Shown here: positions 1 through 9,639 of the stretch, piece by piece | Layout of the letters: each line of letters starts with the position of its first letter | How positions within the stretch are numbered: the first letter of the stretch is position 1 | NCBI RefSeq assembly: GCF_009931695.1 | Contig: NZ_CP048000.1 | Span: 2,311,501-2,375,500 of the forward strand | DNA length: 64,000 nucleotides | Direction: 5' to 3' | From: Anaerocolumna sedimenticola | GTDB taxonomy: Bacteria > Bacillota > Clostridia > Lachnospirales > Lachnospiraceae | Position numbers and translations under genes: made by a program | Notes under the pieces: generated by a model | Told to the model about the DNA's origin: nothing | The model's database searches: none | Seen by the model: the letters and a program-made list of their open reading frames with translations, nothing else

Positions 1-94
1 AGAAAGAAGGAAGTAGAAAGTAGCAAATTCTCATTTTTTCAATAAAATGTAATATAAAACTAATTAGGATTTCTATTTACAGGAGGTATTTTTT

Positions 95-964
95 ATGCCG
101 ATTTCTGGTGTCTGGTTACCGATAATAACCCCATTTATAGATGGTAAAATAGACTATACGTCATACAAGAGACTGATAGATAATTATGCCGATAAGGGAA
201 TAAGTGGATTAATTCCTTTAGGAACAACCGGTGAAATCCCCACGTTAACCGATTACGAATTTGAAGAAATGATTGAAAAGACCTTTGAATATAATAAAGG
301 CCGTTTACCTGTGTATGTAGGGGTAGGTGGGAATTATACCGCTAAAGTGATTAATAAGGCAAAAATAGCTAAAAAATATCCCATACAAGGAATTTTATCC
401 GTCTGTCCATATTACAACAGGCCGAGTCAGGAGGGTATTTACAGGCATTTTATAAGTATTGCGGAAGAAACCGGTTTAAATATTATTATCTATAATATAC
501 CTTACCGTACCGGGACGAATATAGAAAATGAAACTTTATACAGACTGGCAGAACATAAGAATATAGTAGGATTAAAGGATTCCTGCGGAGATATTAAACA
601 GACGATGGCTTTGCTTTTAAATCCGCCTGAGGATTTTTCCATTCTCACCGGTGAGGATATCCTATTTTATCTGACACTTACTTTAGGTGGCCAGGGAGGA
701 ATACTGGCTTCATCCCATCTGAAAACGGAATTATTTGTAGATGTATACAATAAAGTAAAAGAAAACAACCAATATGCAGCACTGGAAATCTGGAAACAGC
801 TTTATCCTTTTATTCCGCTTTTATTTAAGGAGCCAAACCCGGCACCGATTAAATATTGCTTAAAAGAATTGGGATTACTGGATTCCGATGAATTACGGCT
901 GCCGTTAACGCAGATTTCCGATCCGTTAAAAGAAAATCTGGATAAAGTATTAAAATTAAAATAA
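95..964 (+). CDS. dapA: DapA/N-acetylneuraminate-lyase family aldolase, likely dihydrodipicolinate synthase
   Basis: Class I aldolase of 289 aa, normal family length. Canonical DHDPS would condense pyruvate with aspartate semialdehyde for lysine and peptidoglycan synthesis in the cytoplasm. Visible residues fall at the same positions as in E. coli DapA: GTTGE at 43-47 (Thr44, Thr45), Tyr133 and Arg138 in YNIPYRTG, and the Schiff-base Lys161 in GLKDS. The motif CPYYNRPSQEG at 104-114 is typical of DHDPS. A strong AGGAGG precedes the ATG by seven bases. It stands alone and converges with an AraC gene. Because it borders a sugar/GRE island, a catabolic keto-acid aldolase of the same family is an alternative, although the conserved carboxylate-binding Arg favours DHDPS. 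Confidence 0.75.
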   Translation: MPISGVWLPIITPFIDGKIDYTSYKRLIDNYADKGISGLIPLGTTGEIPTLTDYEFEEMIEKTFEYNKGRLPVYVGVGGNYTAKVINKAKIAKKYPIQGILSVCPYYNRPSQEGIYRHFISIAEETGLNIIIYNIPYRTGTNIENETLYRLAEHKNIVGLKDSCGDIKQTMALLLNPPEDFSILTGEDILFYLTLTLGGQGGILASSHLKTELFVDVYNKVKENNQYAALEIWKQLYPFIPLLFKEPNPAPIKYCLKELGLLDSDELRLPLTQISDPLKENLDKVLKLK

Positions 965-1014
965 TTTAAATCGTCCCCTGAAGAGTTATTATTTTTAATG
1001 ACAACTTCTAGTAG

Positions 1015-1103
1015 TATTTGAGTGCCGACAGACCAATATCATGTTTTATGAATATGGATAACTATATTCATGAACTCGCTATGAGGTCTTTGACACTCAA
1101 ATA
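1015..1103. repeat. Nested inverted repeat between convergent genes
   Basis: TATTTGAGTG at 1015-1024 pairs with CACTCAAATA at 1094-1103. AGACC (1030-1034) pairs with GGTCT (1085-1089), and TGAATAT (1049-1055) with ATATTCA (1064-1070). The result is a branched hairpin in the gap between dapA and the araC gene. It could serve as a bidirectional terminator, but it lacks a clear T tract. Confidence 0.55.
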
Positions 1104-1155
1104 TTATGAGTAAATTGCTTATGAGATAAAATAACGAATGATTAAACTGAACTGG

Positions 1156-2025
1156 CTAAGTTTTTACTGCATTATCTTTTATTATCTGGCGGTACATCGC
1201 AGGGCTCACACCCTTTCGGGCATGAAATACTCTTACAAAAGTACTATAGGATAAATACCCAACCTCATAAGTAATATCCGTAATGGACATTTTTGAAGAG
1301 GTTAACAGACTGCAGGCATTTTCGATGCGCAAGTCTCTTAAGAAAGCGTGAAAGCTGATACCCAGACATTGTTTAAAGCTGGTACTGATGTAGGGTTCGC
1401 TTAAATAAAAAAGTTGTGACAGGCTTTTTAAAGTAATATTGGTATTCCAGTTTTTATAGACATAATGGATGATGGACCAGGTATCATTACCCATTGTGGT
1501 CCGAAGACTGTTATTTTCTTTTGCAACAAGGGACCTTCTATACCGGTCAAATAATATAAATAATTCCACTATTTTGGCTTTCAGCATAAAATTTCTCCAG
1601 ATTTCATCTTCTTTAAATTCTGCATGTATCTCACTTAAAAGGGTAAAAACTTTCTCTGATGTATCTTCATCCATATCATAAATTGTCCTGGCGTTTAAGT
1701 CTATATCAAATAACAGCTTATTCATAACAAGTCCGTATTCATCCTGATCAAATAAAGTTTTGGCGGAAAGACAAAGATTGTATAGGTGTACTTCTGAACC
1801 CTTAATAATATGCATTTCATGAATCTGGTACGGAAATATGACTGCAAAAGTACCGGGTTTCATAATATGTTCTATCCCATTTATTTTTTCAATACCCTGC
1901 CCTTCAAATACGTAATGAAGTTCTAAAAAACTATGTCCGTGTGGATATACATCATTTTTTATGTCATGAATGGAAATTTCAAAAGAGAAGTTATTATCTT
2001 TTTCCGTTAGATATAAAGGGAGCAT
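1156..2025 (-). CDS. AraC-family transcriptional regulator with cupin sensor domain
   Basis: 289 aa. The N-terminal half is a cupin-like ligand pocket (GHSFLELHYVFEGQG, then KPGTFAVIFPYQIHEMH). The C-terminal ~100 residues carry the two AraC helix-turn-helix motifs: LSQLFYLSEPYISTSFKQ, and ITDITYEVGYLSYSTFVRVF followed by the GVSPAMYR ending. The gene is divergent from the glycyl-radical activase operon. Two direct repeats and a perfect hairpin lie in the shared intergenic region, so it most likely controls that operon in response to a small sugar-like effector; this is inference from position. The start follows AAGAGG. No truncation or unusual residues seen. Confidence 0.85.
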   Translation of the reverse strand: MLPLYLTEKDNNFSFEISIHDIKNDVYPHGHSFLELHYVFEGQGIEKINGIEHIMKPGTFAVIFPYQIHEMHIIKGSEVHLYNLCLSAKTLFDQDEYGLVMNKLLFDIDLNARTIYDMDEDTSEKVFTLLSEIHAEFKEDEIWRNFMLKAKIVELFILFDRYRRSLVAKENNSLRTTMGNDTWSIIHYVYKNWNTNITLKSLSQLFYLSEPYISTSFKQCLGISFHAFLRDLRIENACSLLTSSKMSITDITYEVGYLSYSTFVRVFHARKGVSPAMYRQIIKDNAVKT

Positions 2026-2063
2026 AAATTAACCTCTTTCCTTACGAGTAAGCCCGTAATTAT

Positions 2064-2168
2064 TCATTCCGCTTTCAATATATCATGAACGAAAAACGAG
2101 TTCATGATCTTGTAGCTCCAATCGGAATATATGAGCAAGCTCAAAATTCCTCATTCCGCTTTCATTAT
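2064..2168. promoter_or_regulatory. Candidate operator region: direct repeats plus hairpin
   Basis: TCATTCCGCTTTCA occurs twice in the same orientation, at about 2064 and 2150, each followed by an A/T-rich TATA stretch. Between them, ATCATGAAC (2082-2090) pairs with GTTCATGAT (2100-2108). AraC proteins commonly bind direct repeats, so these may be sites for the divergent AraC regulator. No experimental support. Confidence 0.35.
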
Positions 2169-2357
2169 AATATAAACTGTAAATAAGTTCCACAGGTATC
2201 TTGCTGATAAGAATTACCTAATAGCTTTCGGAGCCGAAAGTCTGTTTAAACCCTAACAGTTAAAGAAATGAGAGGTTTTCTAAAAAAACTGCAATGATTT
2301 TAAAAGTCCAAATGTATATAATTCAGTTATCACAGGAAAGAAGAGGTAATTGTATCC

Positions 2358-3251
2358 ATGGAAGGCAAGCTGTTTAATATTCAAAAATTTTCCATACACG
2401 ATGGACCTGGTATACGAACGACTGTTTTCTTCAAAGGATGCAATCTCAGATGCAGGTGGTGTCATAATCCGGAATCCATACATAAAGAGAATCAGATTGA
2501 GTTCTATCCTGAAAAATGTATTGGCTGCGGTGCATGCTATCAGGTATGTGCTGCCGGGGTGCATTATCAGAATGTATATGGGGAGCATCAGATGGACCGG
2601 TTAAAATGTACCGGATGTCTGTTATGTGCAGAAACCTGTTATTCCAAAGCGTTGGTTGGCGTAGGTTTAAATGTAGATACCACTTATCTTCTGAATTCTA
2701 TTCTGGAAGATAAGCCATATTATGATAATTCTTCAGGAGGAGTAACCTTTTCCGGAGGAGAAGCTATGCTGCAGATTGATTTTCTGGAAGAAATCATAAC
2801 GCTATGTAAGAATAAGGGGATTCATACTGCAGTGGATACCGCCGGATGTGTTCCTTGGAGTTATTTTGAAAGAATTCTAAATGTGACGGATTTATTTTTA
2901 TATGATGTAAAAGCTGCAGATTCGACCCGGCATAAACAACTGACCGGTGTGGAGAACCAATTGATCTTGGACAATTTGTATAGGCTGTCGGATGCCGGAA
3001 AGGAGATAATTGTTAGAATCCCTTTCATTCCGGGTCAGAATGAGGATCAAATCGAAGAAATTGGGAATATACTAAGGCATTTAAAAATAATAAAGGTTGA
3101 AGTAATGCCGTATCACAAACTTGGTAACAGCAAATATAAAGCACTTGGCTTGAAGTATGAATTACATCAAACCCAGACACCAGCAGAGGAAACGGTTGAT
3201 AAAGCTGTTGCAATAATAAATAAATGTGGATTAAAAACCTGTAAAACATAA
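2358..3251 (+). CDS. Glycyl-radical enzyme activating protein (PflA-type radical SAM)
   Basis: 297 aa. It would install the glycyl radical on the GRE encoded 20 bp downstream, using S-adenosylmethionine and an iron-sulfur cluster. The radical SAM signature CX3CX2C is at Cys28, Cys32 and Cys35 (FFKGCNLRCRWC). A two-cluster ferredoxin insert follows: CIGCGACYQVC at 54-64 and CTGCLLCAETC at 84-94. That insert marks the activases of eliminase- and decarboxylase-type GREs rather than the short PflA of pyruvate formate-lyase. The SAM-binding GGE motif (TFSGGEAM) lies near residue 133. It is the first gene of the operon, divergent from the AraC regulator. Confidence 0.92.
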   Translation: MEGKLFNIQKFSIHDGPGIRTTVFFKGCNLRCRWCHNPESIHKENQIEFYPEKCIGCGACYQVCAAGVHYQNVYGEHQMDRLKCTGCLLCAETCYSKALVGVGLNVDTTYLLNSILEDKPYYDNSSGGVTFSGGEAMLQIDFLEEIITLCKNKGIHTAVDTAGCVPWSYFERILNVTDLFLYDVKAADSTRHKQLTGVENQLILDNLYRLSDAGKEIIVRIPFIPGQNEDQIEEIGNILRHLKIIKVEVMPYHKLGNSKYKALGLKYELHQTQTPAEETVDKAVAIINKCGLKTCKT

Positions 3252-3270
3252 ATAATTAAGGAGGAGCATT

Positions 3271-5438
3271 ATGTTAAATACGGATAGGGTTTTACTGTCA
3301 CCATTATACGAGCAAAGAATACATAATCTGCACGAAGATAAAATTAAAATCAATGAAACCAAACTAAAACACTTTGGCTCATTGGATTTTGATGACTGGG
3401 GATTTGTATATTATCCGGATTTTAAGTTTGAGGTCAGGCCCAATCATAAATCAGGAATTGTATGTGGTCCGCTTGCCATTGGGGAACATTTAAGAAGATT
3501 TTTTAATGAAATTCCCAAATATATCAATAAAAACAGTGCACTGGCAGGAGCATGGATCGAGCCTATTATCAACTATGTGCCGATTGAAATAGCACCGGAG
3601 GACCGGCCGGAGGAACTTTTTGAAATATGGAAAAAGTATGATACCCGTTCCGGTTTTGGAGGAATGAATCATTGTGCAGGTGATATGACGATAGGTTTAA
3701 AGCTTGGATGGGGCGGTTTGTTAGAAAAAATAAGATATTTCAGAGAAATAAATGCTCCTTCGAATGGGGAATTTTATGACGGGGAAGAACAGGTTGTGTT
3801 AGGAATGCAGGAGTGGATTACGGCACTAGCCAGGATGGCCCGTACATTGGCTGAAGCAGAAACAGATCCGGTAACCAGGGATAATTTATTAGAAATGGCA
3901 GACATAAATGAATGGCTTATTTCAAACCCACCCAGGACTTTAAGGGAAGCCTGCCAGTTCATTGCACATTTTCAGACATTGGACCGCACCTATTTTGTAG
4001 GGGGAGCTCTTGACCAGCTGGATGAGGTATTAAGACCGTATTATGAAAAGGACAGTAAGAAAAGCCTTGTGACGGATGAACAGGCAGTATGGTATATAGC
4101 CAGTTTGTTTTTTAATGATACCCATTATTCCCAAATCGCCGGGCTTACACCGGATGGAGAATATGATATGACAAGCAGGATGTCTTTTGTTATTCTGGAT
4201 GCCATGCATGCTTTGTCTATCCCTGCAAACATAGCATTAAGGGTTCATGATAAAGTAAATCCCGATCTGTTAAGGCGTTCTTTGGAATATACCATAGAAG
4301 ACGGATCCGGTGTCAGTTATTCCTGTAATGTAGGATGTGAACAGGGTTATACCAAAAATGGTTATCCATTGCAGCTTGCCCGGAAAAGAACAAAAGTCGG
4401 ATGCAACTGGACCTGTATTCCGGGAGAAGAATATCCTCTTCAGGATGTTACCAGATGTAATCTGGGATTTGCCCTGTATTATGCACTCCAGGATATCAGA
4501 CAGGGAGAACCTTCTTTGGAAGCTTTGTTTGAACGGTTCTGTTTTCATACCAAAACCATCGTAGACAGCATTAAAGCCGGATACGATAAACATTATGAAG
4601 TAATGGGAAGAAATAAGCCGGAATTAGTCTATAACCTGTTTATGCACGGTCCTATTGAGAGAGGACTTAATTGCTCGGAAGGCGGAGTGGATATTTTAAA
4701 TTTTAACATCGATGGGGTAGCTTTGGCTACTGTTGCGGATTCTTTAGCCGCAATTGAGCAGCGTATTGTAAAAGAGAAACGGATTACCTGGCAGGAATTA
4801 TTTGATGTTCTGGATAACAATTATGAGGGACGGAGAATATCCGGCTCATGTTGAAAAATATAAAAAGATTTGGGACTCCGGACTCTTTTGCCAAAGCCTG
4901 GGCGTTAAAAATACGTGATTATTTTGTCTGGTGCTGTAAAAACGAGGGAACACCCAAATACCATCTTCCTATTATTCCGGGTATGTTTTCTCATGGATCC
5001 ATTCAGGAATTGGGTTCCAAATTGCCGGCTACACCCAATGGAAGAAGGGACGGGGAGCCGATTTCCCATTCCAATGAACCGGATCCGGGATTTGCCTTGG
5101 GATTACATACCTTTTCACCAACCCTAAAAGCTAATGCGGTAGCACTTGTGCAGCCCGGTTACGGCAATTCCTCACCTCTGCACCTGGATATTGATATGGA
5201 TCTGTTAGACACGGAAGGCGGCATAGATGCCCTGATAGCTTTAATCCATGCGCATAATCAAATGGGAGGGACGTTAATAAACTTAAATTGCCTGACAAAA
5301 CAAAAACTTCTTGAGGCACATGAAGATCCTCAGAAACATCCGGATTTGATAGTGCGTGTAACGGGATACTCCGCATTTTTTGCCTCTCTTTCCAAGGAAT
5401 ACAGACAGCAGATTGTTGACAGGTTTTTATCGGCTTAA
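3271..5438 (+). CDS. Pyruvate formate-lyase-like glycyl radical enzyme, atypical active site, one apparent frameshift
   Basis: Repaired length about 722 aa. The reading frame breaks at the GGG of 4827-4829. Adding one G continues YEG into TENIRLMLKNIKRFG and the second half. The C-terminal radical loop is RVTGYSAFF, with Gly699 as radical site. By spacing to the family (GCVEPQIPG in diol dehydratases, CCVSPMIVG in PFL), the thiyl cysteine should be Cys378 in VGCNWTCIPG. The Glu found two residues later in CutC, glycerol dehydratase and related enzymes is Trp380 here, and an extra Cys382 follows. The substrate therefore cannot be assigned. A strong AAGGAGG site precedes the start. Its own activase lies upstream and oxidoreductases downstream, suggesting a sugar-derived substrate. 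Confidence 0.88.
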
Positions 5439-5470
5439 AAATAAAAAATTAAAAGATCGGAGGAGTTATT

Positions 5471-6450
5471 ATGTTAAAGGTAGCTTTAATTAGTAAGTGG
5501 CATGTACATGCACAGGGGTATGCTGAAACTTTAAGAACATTTCCGGATGTAACCATAACCTGTGTGTGGGATGAAGAACCGGAAAGAGGAAGAGAATGGG
5601 CTAAGTCTTTGGAGGTTGATTTTGAAGAGGACTTGAATAAGATTCTTGCCAGAGATGATGTAGAGGGTGTAATTATTTGTTCTCCTACAAGTAAACATGC
5701 AGAAATTATGAAAAAAGCCGCACAAGCGGGAAAAAACATTTTTACGGAAAAAGCAATGGCACTTACTAAAAAAGAATGTGAAGAAATCACTGCTGAAGTA
5801 AAAAAAGCAGGAATTAAGTTCGGAATTTCCTTCCCGGCCCGTACAACACCGGCAAATCTGTATGTAAAAAGTGTTATCGATTCGGGGTTAGTCGGAAAAG
5901 TAACGCTTTTAAGAATCCGGAATGGCCATGATGGAGCCACCCGTAACTGGCTGCCGGAGTACTGGTATGATGAAAGTAAAGCAGGCGGGGAGCTATGATG
6001 GATCTTGGCTGCCATCCTATGTATCTTTCCAGCTGGATTTTAGGTAAACCGGTAAGGATTTCCTCCATGTTCAGTTACTTTACAGACAGGACGGTTGAAG
6101 ATAATTCCGTCTGTACCATAGAATTTGAGAATAAAGCGGTAGCTATTGTGGAAACAAGTCTTGTTACCTACAAGACTCCCTCCATGGTCGAGGTTTATGG
6201 AACAGAAGGAACTTTAATTATTTGTGATAATAACATTCGACTGACTTCAAATAAGATGGGAGAAGAATTTGACGGTTGGGTAACACCTGCCAAACTTCCA
6301 CAGGCTTTACCCCATCCATTACGACAGTGGGTTGACGGTGTGTTATACAATAAACCGATTCTCTATGACGAAGAAGCAGGAACCAGACTTACAGAGCTAT
6401 TGGAAGCTGCCTATATCGCCCATAAAGAAAAAAGAGAGGTACAAATGTGA
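5471..6450 (+). CDS. Gfo/Idh/MocA-family oxidoreductase, one apparent frameshift
   Basis: About 326 aa after repair. The break is at GGGG 5987-5990. One extra G turns the stop into AGGGAMMDLGCHPMYL, the usual helix of this family. These enzymes are NAD(P)-dependent dehydrogenases of sugars, inositols and sugar acids. The catalytic lysine motif is TEKAMALT (EKA instead of the usual EKP). The N-terminus begins with a Rossmann strand (LKVALISKWHVHAQGY) that lacks a canonical GxGxxG. The start is set by CGGAGGAG. It sits 32 bp after the GRE gene in the same direction, so it probably acts on the GRE substrate or product. The exact substrate is unknown. Confidence 0.85.
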
Positions 6451-6546
6451 AAGATTATATAAATCTTTCCCTCACGGGGGTGTGCCTGTGTAATTCTCGG
6501 CACAAATTTCAGGTGCGCTAATAATATGCGCAGGAATGGAGTTAAT

Positions 6547-7647
6547 ATGAGTAAAAAATTAAGAATTGGGATTATCGGAACGGGCGGTATAGCCCATGCC
6601 CATATGGCGGCTTATTCGAAATTTGAAGATGTAGAGGTAGTAGGCGGAGCGGATATCGTACCGGGAAAAGCAAAAGAGTTTATGGAAAAATGGAACCTGC
6701 CGGATGCCAAAGCATTTGAAAGTGCCAGGGAATTGATAGAAAATGTAGAAATGGATGGGGTAAGTATATGTACTTATAACACGACTCATGCGGAATGTAC
6801 GATTGCCGCTTTGGAAGCCGGTTTACATGTTCTGTGTGAAAAGCCCATGTCCTTTACCTTACAGGAAGCAGTGGATATGGTGAAAGCTTCTAAGAAAGCT
6901 AATAAAATTCTGACGATCGGATTTCAGCCCCGTTATGATATAACCCGCCGCAAGGTAGATGATATCATACGTTCCGGAGCACTTGGAACGGTTTATTATA
7001 TTCAAAGCGGCGGCGGGAGAAGAAGAGGGATTCCCGGCGGCACCTTTGTTGATGGGGATAAAGCCGGGTATGGCTGCCTGGGTGATATTGGCTGTTATTC
7101 CATCGATCAATGCCTCCATGCCGTAGGATATCCGAAACCTCTAACCGTATCAGCGGTGGCTACGGATTATTTCGGGAAAAACCCGAAGTATTTTTCCGGT
7201 GCGGATACTTTTAATGTAGATGATTTTTCTGTTGCTTTTGTGCGTTTGGAAAATGATATGACTTTTCTTTTTAAACAGTCCTGGGCAATGCATGCGGACA
7301 CCTTAGGCGATACATTATGGCTTGGTACCGAGGGCGGAATTAAGATTAAAAATGAATTTGATTACGGTAATAAACCGTCCCGGGTTATGTATTTTACAGA
7401 TGTAAACGGACAGAATATCGATAGTTTCGTATTACCCTCTTTACCCTTTAATGCGTATGAATCACCAAAAGAAGTGGATATTTTTGAAGCAAAAGTCCGC
7501 GATTTCTGTGATGCAATTATAGAGGGACGTCCGGCTCCCATTCCCGGAGAAGAAATCATATATAATCAGGCAATTTGTGATGGGATTTACCGTTCCGGTA
7601 AATTAAAAAAGGAAGTTGAAATTGTTATACCAGAATTGGATTTTTAA
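6547..7647 (+). CDS. Gfo/Idh/MocA-family oxidoreductase
   Basis: 366 aa NAD(P)-dependent dehydrogenase. The Rossmann motif GIIGTGGIAHAHMAAY is at the N-terminus, the catalytic motif CEKPMSFT lies near residue 99, and the C-terminal domain contains GCLGDIGCYSIDQCLHAVG. The ATG at 6547 is preferred over an upstream ATG at 6526 because GGAATGGAG sits correctly before it and the protein then starts directly with the Rossmann strand. It is a paralogue of the preceding gene in the same operon; two such enzymes often work as an oxidation and reduction pair on one sugar ring. A clear terminator follows 48 bp later, closing the operon. Confidence 0.9.
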   Translation: MSKKLRIGIIGTGGIAHAHMAAYSKFEDVEVVGGADIVPGKAKEFMEKWNLPDAKAFESARELIENVEMDGVSICTYNTTHAECTIAALEAGLHVLCEKPMSFTLQEAVDMVKASKKANKILTIGFQPRYDITRRKVDDIIRSGALGTVYYIQSGGGRRRGIPGGTFVDGDKAGYGCLGDIGCYSIDQCLHAVGYPKPLTVSAVATDYFGKNPKYFSGADTFNVDDFSVAFVRLENDMTFLFKQSWAMHADTLGDTLWLGTEGGIKIKNEFDYGNKPSRVMYFTDVNGQNIDSFVLPSLPFNAYESPKEVDIFEAKVRDFCDAIIEGRPAPIPGEEIIYNQAICDGIYRSGKLKKEVEIVIPELDF

Positions 7648-7694
7648 ATGATACGAAGCCTATCCGTTTCGGCAAATAATTAAGTCACTATAAG

Positions 7695-7732
7695 AATAGC
7701 GCCTATCCGATTAAAGACAGGGCGCTATTTTT
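7695..7732 (+). terminator. Rho-independent terminator after the GRE/oxidoreductase operon
   Basis: AATAGCGCC (7695-7703) and GGCGCTATT (7721-7729) form a perfect 9-bp stem. A run of Ts begins in the stem end and continues past it. Confidence 0.85.
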
Positions 7733-7738
7733 ATCTCT

Positions 7739-7891
7739 TCATTTTCGATCAACAATTAGTTCAAATGAATTTATATTGGAATACAGGTCCAAACATCCGG
7801 TATTTCCACAGTCACATTTAGGACCGCTGAAATGAATGGAGGTATGACCGATTTCACCACTTTGTCCAATGATTGATTCCAAATAAGAATA
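7739..7891 (-). pseudogene. C-terminal remnant of a ROK-family protein
   Basis: Reading the minus strand gives about 50 residues including LESIIGQSGEIGHTSIHFSG, then KCDCGNTGC and LDLYSN, ending at a stop at 7739. The order GEIGHT followed by CxCGxxGC is the diagnostic ROK sugar-kinase/repressor zinc motif. No start or N-terminal half is present, and the rest of the gap to 8155 is A/T-rich and non-coding. It is a decayed regulator or sugar kinase, consistent with past rearrangement in the island. Confidence 0.6.
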
Positions 7892-8154
7892 TTGGGAAAA
7901 AAGTTTTTAAAATTTGGTGTATGTGTTATAGTATAAATAAAAGAATAGATTATTTGCTATAATGACTAAAATGTGTAGCAGCAGTAAATAGAAATACAAC
8001 GTAATTGATATAAATGATCCGCATTTTTTAAACGATATATACTTTATGCTATAAAAAAGACACATTTAACTATAAAATATGAGTATATTAAACAGACTTG
8101 TACAATTATAATTGACATTGCAAGTAGAAAAAATCTTAAATAGGAGGTATTTTT

Positions 8155-9546
8155 ATGAAAAAGAAATTAGCGTGCTTCGCAATGACAATTGTAATGCTTG
8201 GAACAACATTACTTATGGGGTGTTCCGGTTCGGTGAAAACCAATTCACCGGACAGCACTGGGGATACTAAAACGGATAAAACCGCAGACAGTACCGTTCA
8301 GAGCGAAGACAGCAGTTCCGGTTCCGGTGAACCTGTAACTATTAAATTTCAAACCTGGAATCCGGGGGATGGGGCATCCTGGGATGAACTGCAGGCAGAT
8401 TTTGAAGCGAAAAACCCGGATATTAAAATTGATTATGTGTACATGCCTTATTCCGATCACATTGAAAAATTAAAAGTTGATCTGGCAAGCGGCCAGGCAG
8501 CAGATGTATTTGGTATGCAGACCGGTGCTACCATCAAAGAATTCCGTGATTTTGAAATGGATCTGACCTCTAAGGCGGAAGAATCCTGGGGCAGTGACTG
8601 GCAATCCGGTTATCTGGATTTTTGTATGAAGCTTTTAAATGAAGACGGTCATTTTTACGGATTGCCACTGGGGTTAACCTATGCCGGTTTCGCATGGGCG
8701 GATGTTAATATGCTATCGAAATACGGCCTTTCAGTACCTAAAAGTTTAGACGATTTAGTTAAAGTATCAAAAACTTTACGTGATAACGGTCAATATCCGC
8801 TGGCTATCGGAGCGAAAGATGCCTGGATTAATATTGATACCTGGATGAATATTGCAAATGATATTAATTCTGAAAAATTATATTCCGCAATTGAAGGAAA
8901 GACATCCTTTGAAGATCCGGATTTAGTAAAATCTTTTGAAATCTGGCAGTCCTTATTTACAAATGGTGTATTCCAGGACGGCGCCTTTGGTGTTAATATG
9001 TATAGTGATACCACGGACCTGTTCCAGAAAGAGGGAAGCATACCTATGATATTAAATGGTTCCTGGGCAGGCGGTGTATATGTAAGTGGTGATCCGGATG
9101 AAGCTAAGGTGTTTAACGGTGACGGTGCCAATCATGATGTATTTCTGATTGACTGGAATAATGACGGAAAACCTGCACCGGCTACAGCTTCCGTAGATGT
9201 CAGCTTATGTATTAATAAAGATACAAAAAATGCGGATGCCGCATGGAAATTCTTGGATTACATGTTACATGACGGACAGGACATTTTAGTAAATAAGTAC
9301 TTTACTTATTGCCCGTCCAGAACAGATTTAAAGCTTAACGTAGAGGGTATGAGCCAGGATGGACAGGATAATTTAACTTATATTTGTGACCAGGCAGAAA
9401 ATAATCTCGGCGGTTACAGAGAAATGGCATATCCTGAATTAAAGCAGAAAATTTCAGATACTCTGACTGCTTTGGCATTAGACAGTACGAAACCGGAAGA
9501 GGCAGCTAAAGATGTGGAGGCGGCTTCCAAAGCACAAGCCAGATAA
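8155..9546 (+). CDS. ABC transporter sugar-binding lipoprotein (family 1 solute-binding protein)
   Basis: 463 aa. A lipoprotein signal peptide ends in LLMGCSG with lipidated Cys23. A Ser/Thr/Asp-rich linker follows (about 24-58), then a periplasmic-binding fold starting VTIKFQTWNPGDGASW and containing VDLASGQAADVF. It would capture an oligosaccharide or sugar outside the membrane and deliver it to the two permeases encoded next. An AGGAGG precedes the ATG. No ATPase gene is in this cluster, which is usual for Firmicutes family-1 systems sharing an MsmX-type ATPase. A possible promoter, TTGACA near 8114 with an A/T-rich -10, lies just upstream. The substrate cannot be read from sequence. Confidence 0.92.
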   Translation: MKKKLACFAMTIVMLGTTLLMGCSGSVKTNSPDSTGDTKTDKTADSTVQSEDSSSGSGEPVTIKFQTWNPGDGASWDELQADFEAKNPDIKIDYVYMPYSDHIEKLKVDLASGQAADVFGMQTGATIKEFRDFEMDLTSKAEESWGSDWQSGYLDFCMKLLNEDGHFYGLPLGLTYAGFAWADVNMLSKYGLSVPKSLDDLVKVSKTLRDNGQYPLAIGAKDAWINIDTWMNIANDINSEKLYSAIEGKTSFEDPDLVKSFEIWQSLFTNGVFQDGAFGVNMYSDTTDLFQKEGSIPMILNGSWAGGVYVSGDPDEAKVFNGDGANHDVFLIDWNNDGKPAPATASVDVSLCINKDTKNADAAWKFLDYMLHDGQDILVNKYFTYCPSRTDLKLNVEGMSQDGQDNLTYICDQAENNLGGYREMAYPELKQKISDTLTALALDSTKPEEAAKDVEAASKAQAR

Positions 9547-9639
9547 AGAACATATTTGATAAGGAACTTTAAACAAGTCCGGTTCAGTTAGATGGGGTTT
9601 GCTTAAAGTTCCGATCAAAAGGTAAGGAGAAGAATCGTC

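Noticed and set aside
4327..4353. Cys356 (VGCEQG) as the GRE thiyl cysteine
   Set aside because: Spacing to the flanking GxxLxxAR helix and the IPG loop places the catalytic Cys at 378 instead; Cys356 falls where diol dehydratases have the NDEV segment.
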